From Bifidobacterium erythrocebi (lineage in GTDB: Bacteria; Actinomycetota; Actinomycetes; Actinomycetales; Bifidobacteriaceae), in assembly GCF_012932675.1 (NCBI RefSeq), contig NZ_JAAIIF010000017.1, positions 1-52,298 on the forward strand: DNA of 52,298 nt, read 5' to 3'. A program made the position numbers and the translations under genes. The notes below the pieces were generated by a model that was not told the origin of the DNA, did no database searches, and was given only the letters and a program-made list of their open reading frames with translations. Shown piece by piece: positions 8,901 through 16,217 of the stretch (position 1 is its first letter; every line of letters begins with the position of its first letter).

Positions 8901-11194
8901 GTAGTCTTCAGGTCAATACTGGCCACGTCTTTACCGTTGTACTTGATCGTCACCTTCGCCGCGCTCTTGGTGGTGTCGGTGATGTGGTAGGCCACGCTGC
9001 TGCCCTGCCTCTGCAGCTTCCACACCGAGCCTGCGAGCGTTTTGCCCGTGGCGTCCTTGTCCACCTTCGACCAGCTGAGCTCAATGCCCTTACTCTCGTT
9101 AATGATCTGATCGTTCGTGCCGGCGCTCTGCGTTGTGACCAGCAGCTTCTTGGACACGTCCGTGATCTCCGTGCCATTCGAGTCGTAGACCTTCGTGATC
9201 TTGCGCGCAGTAACGCCCTCCATGCCGGCATTGATGGCGTAAATGTTGCTATTGAGCCGATGCTGTGTGTCGTTCGTAGCCACCTCGCGCAGATAATACG
9301 TGAGCGTGGCGGTAGAGTCGGACGGGTTGAGACCGCTCACCTCAAAATGGCCGTCATTCTGATTATCCTCGTCGCCATACTGGCCGTCCGTAATCCTCTT
9401 CAACGCCTGCGTCGGGTCGTTGCTCTTAGCGGCCTCCAGCGAACCGTACACCGCCCACGTAGTGCCTGCGAGCAGCGTGTGGCTCGTGTCGTCCTGCACC
9501 TTATCCCACGCCAACGTGGCGCACTGCGCCGTGTACGAGCCATTCCACGGCAGATTATGACGCTCCTGATCCATATCAATCGCCGACGCGGTGTGGCTGC
9601 GCTCGATATTGACGATTGGAGTACCGTTTTGTTCCACGGTCGTCGGGTTGTACATGGAGAAATCCCCGCCAACCCACACGCGGCCGTTCGTGGACACATG
9701 CGATTCGAAACTGCCGTTCGGCACGAGAATGCTCCCCAGGAAGCCCGCCGCAGAATCGTCGGTCATGGTCAGGTTGGCCTGACTCCAAATGCCCTCACTC
9801 GTCTGTTCATCCAAAGTCGGCGTAACAGTCATATGCCCCTGCGCTTGGCCACCGTAAATGGTAAGGCTCTGCGCATCGGCGAAATTCCACATGATCTGCT
9901 GCGCATGCTTAGCGTAATCATTGCTCGTGTATTCGCCGCCAATGTCAGTGTTGTTATCACCCCAGAAGAAACGCCACCCGTTGTGGAAGGAAACAGTACT
10001 GCCCGTCACATTGATCACCACGGACGCGGTGTCGGGAATATTCACGAACTTGTAGCTGATGCCCTGATTGCCCGACAGATCACTCGCCGGAACGTTGAAC
10101 ACCTGCAACGCCGCCTTACCATTGCCCGTGAAAGTGATCAGCTTCTCGCTCACACTGCTGGCCGTGAACGTATACGTTTTCTTGTTGGTCTCATAGTCGA
10201 ACTTATGGCGTTCAAGGTTGCCGTTATATGTTCCCGTAGTAACCGTGCCGATATACCGGTTAGTGTCCGAAGGGTCGGTCGAGCCTTGCCCCACAGTCAC
10301 CATGTTCTTCGACATGGTCTTGATGGTCTCGCCGAACCCCATGAACGTTTCGCCCGTGGAGCCGATGGAATCATCGGTTTTGCCGTACTTGACATTGGAT
10401 TTATCCACCGTCGTGCCAGTCGGGCTCTTGCTGTAGTCGTATACGCTAATACGCTGATTCCAACGGATCTTATTGACGTTGCCGGAACGCTTCCCATAGA
10501 AATCATTCGACGTGCCGCCCCACAGCGTGGTCGTCGCGCCGGCAATATTGGCGATATAGGACTTGTCGTCATCCTCCATCTTGCCGATCCAGCCGGCGTT
10601 GCCCCACGCCTGCACACTGTTGGCATCGCTCAAACCAGTGTCAGTGCTGTCGCCACGAACCTCCAGCACCGACTGGCCCTCCTTCGGGCGGAAATTAGCA
10701 CCAAAGCCCACCACACCGAAACGAAAACCCTTGTAATTCGTGGCTTTGCCGTTCTTATCATATTCGGCCCACGCGTTCTTAATCGGATGCAACAACAGCT
10801 TGCCCTTCACCGCCGTCAAACCCTCGGCCTCCACGGCATACGAGCCATCCGGCCCGTTCGTGGACATCATGTGGTCGTTCTTCTTGCCCACGTACATGTT
10901 GCCGCCAACATACGTGGCAATACCATCATCAACAGTGCTGGAACCGGTACTCGGACCAAGCGGCATGGTCTTACCCGTACACAAGCCGGTGGTGGTTTGC
11001 TCGTTGGCGGTGGTGACAGTGCCGTCATTGGCAAGCGTGGAAATGGCATTGGCGGCGAGCGCGGGGGCGGCGATCAGCGATGCGGTCACCCCGAAGGCAA
11101 TGATGGCAGCACAAAGCGAGCGAACGCGCCTGCGCAATGGCTGGCTCGCGTTCGCCGGCATGGCAAAGCCTTTCGGCCGGTCTGCGTGCTTCAT
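5984..11194 (-). CDS. Large pilus tip adhesin of operon B, IPMTG-anchored
   Basis: A 1736-residue surface adhesin. The signal peptide is at about 1-47 (ends PALAA). Residues ~60-530 are a large N-terminal region ending with GSILVPNGSFESH, like choice-of-anchor A adhesin domains. CnaB/SpaA-type repeats follow near 550-740. Two Ig-like Big_2 segments (~755-835 and ~955-1055) alternate with two carbohydrate-binding-like segments (~845-950 and ~1058-1150, for example NSWGEYWLAYQQ). A Lys/Ala/Thr-rich linker (~1168-1215) leads to three more CnaB domains with E-boxes (for example YTLVETAAPRGY). The C-terminus has IPMTG near 1695, a hydrophobic segment and a basic tail. GGAAGAG precedes the start. 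It is first in operon B and is clearly paralogous to the tip at 16218-20153. Ligand unknown; the alternation with carbohydrate-binding-like modules suggests glycan binding. Confidence 0.92.
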   Translation of the reverse strand: MKHADRPKGFAMPANASQPLRRRVRSLCAAIIAFGVTASLIAAPALAANAISTLANDGTVTTANEQTTTGLCTGKTMPLGPSTGSSTVDDGIATYVGGNMYVGKKNDHMMSTNGPDGSYAVEAEGLTAVKGKLLLHPIKNAWAEYDKNGKATNYKGFRFGVVGFGANFRPKEGQSVLEVRGDSTDTGLSDANSVQAWGNAGWIGKMEDDDKSYIANIAGATTTLWGGTSNDFYGKRSGNVNKIRWNQRISVYDYSKSPTGTTVDKSNVKYGKTDDSIGSTGETFMGFGETIKTMSKNMVTVGQGSTDPSDTNRYIGTVTTGTYNGNLERHKFDYETNKKTYTFTASSVSEKLITFTGNGKAALQVFNVPASDLSGNQGISYKFVNIPDTASVVINVTGSTVSFHNGWRFFWGDNNTDIGGEYTSNDYAKHAQQIMWNFADAQSLTIYGGQAQGHMTVTPTLDEQTSEGIWSQANLTMTDDSAAGFLGSILVPNGSFESHVSTNGRVWVGGDFSMYNPTTVEQNGTPIVNIERSHTASAIDMDQERHNLPWNGSYTAQCATLAWDKVQDDTSHTLLAGTTWAVYGSLEAAKSNDPTQALKRITDGQYGDEDNQNDGHFEVSGLNPSDSTATLTYYLREVATNDTQHRLNSNIYAINAGMEGVTARKITKVYDSNGTEITDVSKKLLVTTQSAGTNDQIINESKGIELSWSKVDKDATGKTLAGSVWKLQRQGSSVAYHITDTTKSAAKVTIKYNGKDVASIDLKTTDIADLTAEVTDAHGSTDGLPQRVAWTSSNAGAATVNADSGLVTPIAAGTTTIKACSVMDVTKCASMTVTVTGESRPETKATTTVYYPKSVFGENTTPSFQYSLDGGTTWVKGLSMEASGCNEWWKITFSNPDKKAIEFDVYSSNGLWDNNNKDPHNYSHDYAAELTLSGSVNYDSYISAGTLTNGMPSGCSITPPTTQETVRIINPSTTSISMNKGETRTLAADKTPSNTTLTWSSGNTSVATVTAKGSDSSTDTTATLKALAVGKATIRVRTAGGATASITVTVRDGSQLTVYFKTGAVNNSWGEYWLAYQQKSNGNYATAKMTQAVCNSEYVVATIPRDQVQENYGYYFRDNGRLDNNRRWYGSNGVDPNGDVFQFPGGSYTSLRVESNSTKQTSAPSGCEASNARSTAKSAAKTRAKATAKKSAQTTTKTTTQAAAQATAQQRKSAQGTAVQSGEGGTSAAGAAVTADNTGSTGSTSTTGDTATETIYSCGDTNGRCDMDATVGGFRIVDLEAGTYTLTEVVEPNGFAGTAASYTVTIKADGSTTWDPALQSGSTSGVNKVPNTRMTGTVTWNKVTKVKQTAGGSEQTVKLGGTEWSITKVKSFAWGADGKATYSQIADADKVAHAITDCVNGQSTDAQGAVINDCSTQLATEATPYVDMDGAAGQFTVTGLGWGVYELKESTAPEGYTVDATTRTFTFGPAEGADTTGQWYQNTVGDADGTTAGTTTGATGTTAGATISTKQVDYDQQVFMFAIGDIANARTLGTVTWQKVGSDDETKLLAGSQWRLVQKAAYDTAEGVYVKLANEQTYDVIDCTTSGMQSLCGTGANTGTDGKNTWNDSDPTPGKFTLRQLPWGEYTLVETAAPRGYTPKAEETAFTVGPTKAETGDAAHNQTSSGAMQRVNLVIGLGGIVNQKTVIATAIPMTGGDWTGRDILAVGGGLALLAGICAMARKHSRRKAIPHAQPRL

Positions 11195-11436
11195 GGTTCT
11201 CTTCCCGCGCGCACACTATTGTGCGCTGTTGTATACTCCTGGCTGCCTTCCCCACGTGGGTTGCACATGGGGCGCATGCTGTTATGTTCTGCTACTCTGT
11301 TGTGCTCTGTCTTCTGTTGTCGCGTCTCTCCTGTTGTGCCTTTCCATGCCGCATCAACATCCCCGTCTCCACGAATCACCACCTTGCAAATTCGCGCCGG
11401 CAATGATGTTGGCGCATCATCAAAAAGGCACAATCC

Positions 11437-11465
11437 AGCTTAAACGCTTTTCCATCTTTTGACAA
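11437..11465 (-). promoter_or_regulatory. Weak candidate promoter for operon B tip gene
   Basis: On the minus strand TTGTCA, a 17-base spacer and TAAGCT lie about 245 bases before the tip start. The -10 box is poor, so this is tentative. The remainder of 11195-11676 shows no gene. Confidence 0.25.
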
Positions 11466-11676
11466 AACAACATGCGCCACAACGGGGGTGCCGTTCGGGG
11501 GTATAAGCAACAAAAGTGCCAAGGCCGCTCATCTGGCCGGTTTTCATGACGCATTGACGAGCACCGCGCGGCCTGCTCTTAGTGCGTTAGGGGGAAGCCT
11601 TCGGGGGTGCTCGGAAGAGGAGCGGCAAGCGTGGAATTTGTTGAGGGGCAGTGGGAAGACGATTACTGCGGGTAGC

Positions 11677-11756
11677 GTGACAAATTCTGTGACGGGAACA
11701 ACAACCACTGTGACCAGTACGACAAAATATGTAACCTCCGTCACAGAAGTCGTTAC
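11677..11756. repeat. Dispersed GTGAC palindromic element, copy 2 (diverged)
   Basis: GTGAC/GTCAC pentamers spaced as in copies 1 and 3 with a weaker overall palindrome; the plus strand has a VTSVTEVVT-type spurious reading frame, as copy 3 does. It is flanked by TACTGCGG on the left and CGCAG on the right, resembling the flanks of copy 3. It lies downstream of the operon A sortase gene. Confidence 0.6.
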
Positions 11757-11860
11757 TAACCACGCAGAAAACGAATCAAGGGGCCAAAACGAGACCAAAG
11801 CGAGACCGAATAATCCGATGATCAGGCAGGATCAACCGGTTCCAGGCCGTCTAAGCCACC

Positions 11861-11936
11861 CAGTCCAAACAGTCCAAACAGTCCAAACAGTCCAGACAAT
11901 CCAGACAATCCAAACAGTCCAGACAGTTCAGACAGG
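11861..11936. repeat. 9-bp tandem repeat (CAGTCCAAA)n downstream of sortase A
   Basis: About eight imperfect tandem copies of CAGTCCAAA / CAATCCAGA, ending about 30 bases from the sortase stop. Together with the GTGAC element it fills the gap 11488-11966. The arrangement (sortase, short repeats, GTGAC element) mirrors 147-625 at the end of operon B. Confidence 0.8.
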
Positions 11937-11966
11937 CCACCTCGACCCCTCGGACGCTCCACTCAC

Positions 11967-13067
11967 CTAGCGTTTGCTGCGATGCTTGGGACTGCGATGC
12001 GTGGGACTGCGATGCTTGGGGCGTGACTTGCGGTAGGCGCGCCCGGAGTTGTGCGATCCGGTGGATTCGCGGGCACCGCGGCTGCGCACGAACCAGGTGC
12101 CAAGCGCGATCAGGGCCGCGAGCACCAGCAATGCCACGATGATCGTGGTGAACACCATGGTGGTGGGATCGTCGTAGCGCGTGTTGTCGGGCGTGGCGGG
12201 GTTGGGGATGCGATGCCCGCGCACGAGCAGTCGATGCGAGTTCACGCCGTATGGGGTGCAGGTGACGAGTGTGGCGAAGTCAAGCTGCGTGCTGATGTTG
12301 AGCGCGGTCAGGTCGCTGGGCAATACCACTTTGATCTGGTCAACCTGGTACGTGTAGGTTTCGTCGAGCACGTGGAAGGCGAAGGTGTCGCCTTTTTTGA
12401 GTTCGTCCAGGCCGGTGAACAGGCGGGCGGATGGCAGGCCGGTGTGGCCGGAGACCACGGCGTGCGTGGTGGGGCCGCCGACCGGCAGCGAGCTTCCCGC
12501 AAGATGACCAACCGCGACCTGCAGCACGCCTTCGTCGGTGCCGTGGTAGATGGGGAGTTTCACTTTGATGCGCGGCACGGTCACGTAGCCCATGATGCCT
12601 GTGCCGGTGATGTCGAGCGTGTTGTTGTACTGCTCTTGTTGGGTGGCGTTCATGTGCCAGCGGTCGCTGGCGGCGGCGAGTTTGAGATTGTAGGCGTGGG
12701 CGGCGTCGAGGAGTTTTTTCTTCTCCGCTTTACTCATGTCGTTGGTTTTGGCCACATAACCGGCCACCGCGTAGGACTGGTGCATACGATTCCACCAGTC
12801 GGCCACGGATGGGTAGGCGATGAGGCCAAGTCCGCCGATAAGCACAATGACAAGGAAGCCGATAAGCATGTTCAGGCCGAGGTTGTCTTTGTTGCGCTTT
12901 TTGCGGCGCTCCACGCGGCTCATGGTCGCTTCAGGAGATTCAGAAGATTCGGAAGACTCGGGGCTTTCCGGGATTCCTGTAAGTTCCGGGGCTTCCGAAA
13001 TTCCAGTGGGTTCCGTAGGTTCCGACTGGTGTTTGTCTGCGTGGCGGTTGCGTGGTGTGAACATCAC
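11967..13067 (-). CDS. Class C (pilus) sortase of operon A
   Basis: A 366-residue pilin polymerase with a Glu/Ser/Pro-rich cytoplasmic N-terminus, a membrane segment (about 67-88, LNMLIGFLVIVLIGGLG), and the sortase domain with VSGHTGL (His), TCTPYG (Cys270) and HRLLV (Arg). A C-terminal membrane segment precedes a basic tail with SPKHR-like repeats encoded by a 15-bp DNA repeat. Where class C sortases have a DPW/DPF lid, this one has SDRW, a possible variant. The start is GTG 13067 (GTGA overlap with the stop of the pilin-like gene) or ATG three bases later. The overlap implies translational coupling within operon A. Confidence 0.93.
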   Translation of the reverse strand: MMFTPRNRHADKHQSEPTEPTGISEAPELTGIPESPESSESSESPEATMSRVERRKKRNKDNLGLNMLIGFLVIVLIGGLGLIAYPSVADWWNRMHQSYAVAGYVAKTNDMSKAEKKKLLDAAHAYNLKLAAASDRWHMNATQQEQYNNTLDITGTGIMGYVTVPRIKVKLPIYHGTDEGVLQVAVGHLAGSSLPVGGPTTHAVVSGHTGLPSARLFTGLDELKKGDTFAFHVLDETYTYQVDQIKVVLPSDLTALNISTQLDFATLVTCTPYGVNSHRLLVRGHRIPNPATPDNTRYDDPTTMVFTTIIVALLVLAALIALGTWFVRSRGARESTGSHNSGRAYRKSRPKHRSPTHRSPKHRSKR

Positions 13068-14152
13068 TCGCTATCTTGGCTCGAAGCGGGCTGGTTCGCA
13101 ACCGACTGATCGCCGTTCACGTTGCCGTTCGCACCGTTCACACCATTCACGCTAGCGTCCGCAGCATCGGCGTCGTCAGCGCTGTTCTTCCTGCGCACTA
13201 CCACGCTGATTGCGATGCCGGCGATGGCGAGCACAATGACGATGCCAGCAATGATGGCAACGTTCGCGCCGGTTTTGGCGGATTCAGGCTTGGCTGTGTT
13301 GGTGACGGTGTAATCGTTGTTCTCGCGGTCTACGAGCGCGTTGTAACTGCTGGGCACGCTGGCTTCGACAACGTTGTATTCGTGGCCGGTTTCAAGCTTG
13401 GTCCACGTGTGCTTCCAGCCATTGGCCGCGTTGAGCACGATGGAATCGTAGATTTTGCCGTCTTGCAGCAGGTTCATCGTCACGCTTTCGGGGCGCTTGG
13501 ACTGATCCTTGTCTTTCCACACTTTGGTAACGCTGATGGTGTCGGTGGGCGGGACTGCGCAGTCGGCTTTCGGTTCGATACTGAGGGTGCGCTGTTCGGC
13601 GGCATCCTTGTGCACATTCGGCAGGGCGACGAGCATGGCGGCGGTCTGGCAGGTGAGCACGTTGCCCTGGTAGGGGGCGACGACGGCGAGGTAGAGGCCG
13701 TCGCTCAGCTGGTTGAAGGTGGTGACGCCGGCGCTGTCGGTCTGCTGGGTGCTGGCTGTGGCGGGCTTGTTTACAGCGATGTAGCCGGCCATGGTGTTGG
13801 CGAAGTCGCGCAGGGTTTGCTGGTCGGCGTTGAGGATATCCCAATCCACCGGGTATGCGGTGTGGTTGGCGAAGTCGCCGGTGGGCGTGTAGCCGCCTTT
13901 GCTGGACCAGTCGGCCAGTCGGTACAGGCTGATGCTGGCGTTGTTGAGTGCCGCGTCCTGGTACTGGTAGGTGATGGTGATGCTGCCTTCGGCGCCGGAT
14001 GCCGTGGTGGCGGTGTTGTCGGCGGCGGTGGCGGTGGGCGCGTTCAAGCCGATGGTTGCGAGCATGAGCGCGAACACGCAGCACAACGCCGTGATGATGC
14101 GATGTTTCGCCGTTCTGTTTGTCATCTCTGCCCTCTTGGTTTGGCTTGTCAT
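13064..14152 (-). CDS. Small CnaB-domain pilus protein of operon A without canonical LPXTG
   Basis: A 362-residue secreted membrane protein. The signal peptide runs to about residue 43 (ATATAADN). The N-terminal domain (45-200) is pilin-like. A CnaB domain (about 205-290) begins ISVTKVWKDKD. Residues 290-300 read KPESAKTGANV, a position where LPXTG would be expected but only a degenerate AKTG is present. A membrane helix follows, then a cytoplasmic tail of about 35 Asp/Asn-rich residues, far longer than the short basic tail of sortase substrates. It may be a base or accessory pilin held in the membrane. AAGGGGA precedes the start at 14152; an alternative ATG nine codons on also has AGAGGG. 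It is coupled to the sortase gene by a 4-base overlap. Confidence 0.82.
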   Translation of the reverse strand: MTSQTKRAEMTNRTAKHRIITALCCVFALMLATIGLNAPTATAADNTATTASGAEGSITITYQYQDAALNNASISLYRLADWSSKGGYTPTGDFANHTAYPVDWDILNADQQTLRDFANTMAGYIAVNKPATASTQQTDSAGVTTFNQLSDGLYLAVVAPYQGNVLTCQTAAMLVALPNVHKDAAEQRTLSIEPKADCAVPPTDTISVTKVWKDKDQSKRPESVTMNLLQDGKIYDSIVLNAANGWKHTWTKLETGHEYNVVEASVPSSYNALVDRENNDYTVTNTAKPESAKTGANVAIIAGIVIVLAIAGIAISVVVRRKNSADDADAADASVNGVNGANGNVNGDQSVANQPASSQDSE

Positions 14153-14295
14153 TTCTTTCCCCTTCGTCGGAAGTTCCCTAGTTTTCCTGGGTCAGGGTCC
14201 TTAGGATGCGGACAACTGGCAACCGTGTTGGTGCGTTTGCTGGCTATTCGTAACGTAAGGACGTTGCCTCGACGTGTGCTGTTGGGCACTGACGG

Positions 14296-14322
14296 CCGGA
14301 TCCGGTGCGTAGCCGGATCCGG
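14296..14322. other. Hairpin between major pilin and accessory pilin genes
   Basis: CCGGATCCGG is repeated with a 7-base spacer (14296-14305 and 14313-14322). Being self-complementary, the copies form a 10-bp stem. It sits inside the 324-bp gap 14153-14476 of operon A, which shows no other gene. No T-tract follows on the minus strand, so it is more likely a partial terminator or an mRNA-processing or stability element than a full stop. Confidence 0.5.
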
Positions 14323-14476
14323 GTCATGTGCATGTTGAATTGTGTGGCTTTCGCCGTGGGCTGGACTGTTGCGTGGGCCGCAGCCGCACTGCGATCGCTG
14401 GTGCGGTCGCGGCGCGTATGGGCTGCGGCGTTACGCTTGGCTCATGCCCGTGCCTTAGTTGGCGGCATGGCTACGC

Positions 14477-16096
14477 TCAGCGAGCGTTGCGACGACGGAC
14501 AGCGAAGGCGATGCCGAAGGCGGCAACCAGGACGATGGCAGCGCCAGCAGCGTACAGGATCGTGGTGCCCATGCCACCGGTGGACGGCAGGGAGGAACCC
14601 GGAACGTTCTTGATGACGATGGAACCGGTACCCGATGTAATGTCACCGGTGCCTTCATCGCCATCAACCGTAACTGCAATATCAGTCAGAGCCGTCTTCG
14701 GGATTCCGTTCCAGTCTTGGCCATTTGCGGTCTTTGCGGTGAGCTTGATGGAGAAGCCCTTGGCAGGAAGGTTGTATCCTTCAGGAGCCTTGGTTTCCAC
14801 GAGGGTGTACTCGCCATCATCGAGGCCAGTAACACCAAAATTACCATTCTCATCAGAGGTCAGTGTAGAACCGGCTTCCTGGCTGTCAGCCCATCCAGTG
14901 ACCTTCTTGTTTGCATCAAAGGTAACCCACTTGCCGGCAGCGTTCTGAAGCTTGAACTCAGCGCCACTCAGCTTCTTGTCAGTATTCGTGGAATCAACCT
15001 TGGCACCGTTGAGACCATAGGTAAAGACGATGACCTTATCGTGAGGAGTGTCGTTGGTGTTGTTGTCACCAGTGCCGGACTGATCAGGCTTGTTGGAGTA
15101 AGAAAGGAATGCCTCATTCTCGTTGCCAGGCAGACCAATCTCAGCAGAAGCATTCAGCTTAGCAGTGTAGGAGACAATTACATACTGGTTATGAGCGGAT
15201 GCATTAACGCCCGGAACCGTCTTCAGGTCGTTGGTCGAAACAGTGAAGGAATTAGCCAACGGGTTGGAGATGGTGAAGGAGGAGGTGATGTCGGAATCCG
15301 AGTCATCAAGCTTCTGATCGTTAGACAGGTAAACCTTGACGGAAGTCGGTGCGTCGAATCCGTTGCCCAAAGTATCGGAGAACGTGTACTTGTAGGTCTC
15401 GTACTGGGACATGTCCGGCACGGAACCGATCAGGTGGAACGGAACCTCATCGCCGATATTGTAGTCGGCCACATCGTTGAAGCCATCACCATAAGTCTTA
15501 TCGGCAATGTTCTTCTTGTTCTCCTGGACCTTCTTCACGAGAGACGGAACGTCAGTCTTGTCGCTGATGGTGATGTCGCTGGTGATAGCGAGCACGGCCG
15601 GGTTGTACACGGTCTGGCCGTCAGCGGTCGAATCGACGATCAGGTAGTAGCCCTTGGCCAAGGCGTTGGCTCCGCTGGCCAGAACGGTGCCATCAGTCGT
15701 CTTGTTTGCCAGAGCAAGCTTAGCGACGATATTGGTGTTGCTTCCATTGGGCGGGAAGTTGGCGCTATTACCGAGAGCGGCGACAAACTGGTCGGAGGTC
15801 TCCACATTCGTGAAGTACTGGCCAATGGTCTTGTCTGCCTTCAGCGCTGCAAGGAAAGCATCCGCATCGATACCGGTGCCCCAAGTAGTGGAACCAAGTG
15901 CACCACCGGTGGTCGCCTGGCTACCAGTAAGAATCTGGTATGCAGTGTAGGTGTGGCCCTTCAGGTTTTCGGAAGTAGGAACTGTGACGTTCACAGTGTT
16001 CTCGGCCGCAGTTGCGCTGGCGGCGCCGGCGAAACCGGCAACGGCCATTGCCGCGGTGGCCGCCACGGCAACAAGGCTCTTGAATACCTTATTCAT
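14477..16096 (-). CDS. fimA: Major (shaft) pilin of operon A, FimA-like, LPSTG-anchored
   Basis: A 539-residue backbone pilin. The signal peptide covers about 1-30. An N-terminal fimbrial domain is followed by VPSLVKKVQ near 180, a candidate pilin motif with the linking lysine. Next come the YNIGDEVPFHL isopeptide domain, a C-terminal CnaB domain with E-box YTLVETKAPEGY near 425, LPSTG at about 502-506, a hydrophobic stretch and the tail RRRNAR. This is the standard FimA/SpaA plan. It lies 121 bp after the tip gene, and AAAGGA lies 13 bases before the ATG. It would be polymerised by the sortase at 11967. The symbol is used in the generic family sense. Confidence 0.93.
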   Translation of the reverse strand: MNKVFKSLVAVAATAAMAVAGFAGAASATAAENTVNVTVPTSENLKGHTYTAYQILTGSQATTGGALGSTTWGTGIDADAFLAALKADKTIGQYFTNVETSDQFVAALGNSANFPPNGSNTNIVAKLALANKTTDGTVLASGANALAKGYYLIVDSTADGQTVYNPAVLAITSDITISDKTDVPSLVKKVQENKKNIADKTYGDGFNDVADYNIGDEVPFHLIGSVPDMSQYETYKYTFSDTLGNGFDAPTSVKVYLSNDQKLDDSDSDITSSFTISNPLANSFTVSTNDLKTVPGVNASAHNQYVIVSYTAKLNASAEIGLPGNENEAFLSYSNKPDQSGTGDNNTNDTPHDKVIVFTYGLNGAKVDSTNTDKKLSGAEFKLQNAAGKWVTFDANKKVTGWADSQEAGSTLTSDENGNFGVTGLDDGEYTLVETKAPEGYNLPAKGFSIKLTAKTANGQDWNGIPKTALTDIAVTVDGDEGTGDITSGTGSIVIKNVPGSSLPSTGGMGTTILYAAGAAIVLVAAFGIAFAVRRRNAR

Positions 16097-16157
16097 TGTG
16101 TTTCTTTTTCCTTTACTTTGTTGGTTATATCTTCCCTGATATGAAGTTGTAAGCCCT

Positions 16158-16200
16158 GGGAAGGGCGATCATGATAGACCAGCTACGGGCCGCCCTCCCC
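16158..16200. other. Inverted repeat between tip and shaft genes of operon A
   Basis: GGGAAGGGCG and CGCCCTCCCC form a 10-bp stem with one mismatch around a loop of about 23 bases. It lies between the tip stop and the pilin start, matching the position of the G6-TA-C6 palindrome in operon B. A role in setting the tip-to-shaft ratio is inferred. Confidence 0.45.
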
Positions 16201-16217
16201 TCTCACAGAGTCGATAT

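Noticed and set aside
6026..11443. A 1805-codon open frame on the plus strand opposite the operon B tip gene
   Set aside because: It is the antisense shadow of a gene with signal peptide, repeats and sorting signal. The plus-strand translation is rich in Arg/His/Cys with no recognisable domain.
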